Assembly: GCA_025093555.1 (NCBI GenBank) | Contig: JAIWNF010000023.1 | Location: 372,001 to 436,000, forward strand | Length of the DNA stretch: 64,000 nt | Reading direction: 5' to 3' | DNA from: Circinella umbellata | Taxonomy: Eukaryota; Mucoromycota; Mucoromycetes; Mucorales; Lichtheimiaceae | Shown here: one piece after another, positions 62,004 through 64,000 of the stretch | Layout of the letters: each line of letters begins with the position of its first letter | Position numbering within the stretch: the stretch's first letter is position 1 | Notes under the pieces: generated by a model | Databases searched by the model: none | The model's input: the letters and a program-made list of their open reading frames with translations, nothing else | Told to the model about the DNA's origin: nothing | Position numbers and translations under genes: made by a program

Positions 62004-62776
62004 AGGTGCATCCTGACTTAAACCGTCATTTTTCGAAAATTGAAATATTTTAAACACCCGACGGGTAATCATACTGTCACCAATGAGACTATCAAAATTC
62101 TGCTGGCCATAGATAAGTCATATATTTTATAAAAAATAGGATAAAAAGAGATGATAGTGCATGTGTGTATAATGTTGAGAAATATGCAGTAATTTCCCTA
62201 TTCTTTTTTCTTTTTCCTGTTGCTTGGGTTCATAATACCATTTGATATTTCTGATATTTCCCCAATATTTTCTGTCAGGTGGATGGGGTTATAACTTTAC
62301 TTGGTTGCTATTCAACAAGAGCCTGGAAATGATTGGAATCTTTTTCGGTATAGATGATAGTATTTACATGCAATGAATATTTGAAAACAACTATTTTTTG
62401 AGTTTTATTGTTGTTCTTATATCTATTTGTTTTTTATTGAGTGAAGAAAAATAGAACGGTAAAAGCTAGGAGCTACATATAAATCAGAGCACGAACCTTG
62501 TGTAACCATAATTCATCCACTTTTATAGGTTACACACTGCTTATCCCTTTCTCGAATTATTGGCGTTACTTAGTAAAATATCATATTTTGACAAAACTTT
62601 GACGTAACAAATCTCAATGGAAAATGACTTTTTCTAAAAACTGTTCCGTAACATCTCTTCAGAATACTTAAATTAACATATATTACGGCTCAAAAAGTTT
62701 ATAGCTTCATTTCTGACAATTTTTTGTCAATTCTTATTCCACTCCATATTTTGACGGTTTAAGTCAGGATGCACCT
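62004..62776. mobile_element. Non-autonomous Tc1/mariner-type element (MITE), 773 bp
   Basis: Perfect 25-bp terminal inverted repeats (AGGTGCATCCTG..., 62004-62028 and 62752-62776) are flanked on both sides by TA (62002-62003 and 62777-62778), the target duplication of Tc1/mariner transposases. The interior is AT-rich and has no transposase frame, so it would need an enzyme from elsewhere. TIR length and TA target are typical of the superfamily. The perfect match of the two ends suggests a fairly recent insertion. Confidence 0.88.
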
Positions 62777-62849
62777 TAATCCTTTAAACTTTTGAAAAAT
62801 AAAACTGGGTCGTTATTTCAAATCCCTGTAAACTGTTCTAGTAGTTGAT

Positions 62850-63790
62850 CTATGAATTCAAGGATGAAATAATGTCACAGTGTAATAGTGACATATTGGG
62901 TATGTAATTCTCCAATCCATCGCGAAGGCAGTCCCTTGTGCGCTTTTGAGCTTGAAGATCAGGGACATCTTCTTCCAGCAGTGAGATTGTGCGGTTGAAT
63001 TGTGAAATTGCCTCGTTACAAATAGTGTTAATGATATCTTGTCGTGCTTCTTCTTTGGAAGCTCCATCTTCAAACACACGTTTGGCAATTCCATACAATA
63101 GTTTATTAGTTGCGTCGTCCTTTTTCGGCATATGTAGTATCGATGGTTTCTGCTCGACCAGAAAGTGACTAATTGCTACCATAGGATTAAGTGGTTCCTG
63201 CTTCAAATATTCTGCTTTGGTTGCAGGACTAATAAATTAGAACTTTTGTATCTACCCTTTGCAATGCGCTCACTTGCTAAATGGCATTGTAAGTCAGGTC
63301 CTTGAATTATTGGCTCGTATTACAGATACAGAAGTCTACTGCAATTGGCAACACAGGCTTATGTTTTTTGATCATCAGACAATTTTCATTAAGGCAACGG
63401 AATAAAGTGCCATTAGCATTGTGTTGAATTCCGCTAAGTATTGGCGGTAATGTCTCTGTTTTTGCACGCTTAATTTGCACATAAAACACACGCGATCTTG
63501 TGTAATTCGTCCATTCCGTAGGCTTTGTGCCGTACTCGCTTTCAGCAAGTTTGCCTACACAAAAGAAAATTAATACTCTTTAATTCTTGACAAACATAGT
63601 GTTTTACATACCAATGAAACTTTTCACAATCAAATTAAATGACCAATTTATCGTTCAAAGATCCATTGACTCATCAAGTCCGTTCCTGGGGGCGTATTTT
63701 GCGGCAGGTACTAAAAGTCGTGCCATTGACCCTTCCTTACTACCCTGCTCTTCAAGTTGTATCTTTGCATAAATAATAATCTCTAACATA
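62850..63790 (-). pseudogene. Unassigned broken gene
   Basis: The minus strand carries consecutive protein-like segments. About 63780-63660 contains AKIQLEEQGSKEGSMARLL, interrupted by a stop or frameshift. After a GT-AG intron, GKLAESEYGTKPTEWTNY, VFYVQIKRAKTETLPPILSG and FRCLNENCLMIKKHKPVLP follow (63556-63320). After another candidate intron comes 63240-62850, with HFLVEQKPSILHMPKKDD, IAKRVFEDGASKEEARQDI and LLHCDIISSLNS. The second junction does not keep frame in my hands, so the gene is probably broken. A Cys-X4-Cys pair and basic composition hint at a nucleic-acid-related or transposon-associated protein, without certainty. Confidence 0.45.
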
Positions 63791-64000
63791 TAATGACGTT
63801 AAAAACCAGTGCTTTTGTTCGTTTTGAATAGCTTTTTCTTTTTGGTTCCGGAGTATAGTGATAATGAATTAACTTATTCAAAATATTGTACATGTAGAGT
63901 ACTCAGAGTTGAAATAAAAGTTATAAATAATGCGAGAGTTAATTAAATCTCTTTACCAAAGGAAAACCCCAAATGCCACTAGTAAAAAACCATAAAATAG
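63791..64000. other. Terminal non-coding sequence
   Basis: AT-rich sequence to the window edge. Nothing was recognised. Confidence 0.5.

Noticed and set aside
1..64000. tRNA, rRNA and CRISPR features
   Set aside because: No cloverleaf with paired A and B boxes, no rRNA-like conserved sequence and no regularly spaced repeat-spacer array were recognised by reading; a covariance-model scan could still find a small RNA.

Overview
The window is nuclear DNA of an early-diverging filamentous fungus, most likely one of the Mucorales (Mucoromycota). The evidence is AT-rich sequence, many short GT-AG introns (about 50-140 nt), fungal-type proteins (Snx41/Atg20, Vps5, Arg4, Pho13), regulators rich in Gln, Asn and His, and mobile-element debris between genes. 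The phylum call is inference, since no rRNA or marker search was possible. No tRNA, rRNA or CRISPR array was recognised.

Layout, left to right: the 3' end of an ABC-B transporter (1-342); a C2H2 zinc-finger regulator (3783-5635) convergent with the retromer sorting nexin Vps5 (7164-9350, minus); a 2.7-kb gap holding an unassigned coding-like remnant; the kinetochore protein CENP-I/Mis6 (12106-15378) and beta-tubulin (16332-18486); a 4-kb gap with another remnant; two tail-to-tail genes for single-pass membrane proteins (22575-23414 and 24013-25077); and the CCR4-NOT scaffold NOT1 in 15 exons on the minus strand (26471-34780).

From 34781 to 40693 lies a mobile-element zone. It holds a 1.6-kb element with long inverted arms, a 120-bp direct repeat and a dead LINE reverse transcriptase. 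Next come an unassigned 772-aa protein (40694-43143), a small secreted cysteine protein (43554-43859), argininosuccinate lyase (44311-45999), a transposase-like zinc-ribbon remnant, a Pho13-type phosphatase sharing a 227-bp promoter with a DUF1295 membrane protein (47820-51118), a kinesin-7-like motor (51682-55360), Snx41/Atg20 (56063-58179) and a dienelactone hydrolase (58316-59536). The last 4.4 kb is decayed: a GC-rich hairpin repeat, two broken reading frames and a 773-bp mariner-type MITE.

The genes are housekeeping and form no operon-like pathway. Two themes recur: microtubule and chromosome segregation (beta-tubulin, CENP-I, kinesin) and endosome sorting with autophagy (Vps5, Snx41/Atg20). 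Exon boundaries were worked out by hand from GT-AG sites, reading frame and family conservation, and every multi-exon model given closes in frame. The most notable observations are Tyr167 and Ala198 in beta-tubulin (both classical benzimidazole-resistance positions), consecutive 6-nt and 4-nt microexons just after the kinesin P-loop, the hairpin-forming transposon, and the MITE inside a decaying gene.
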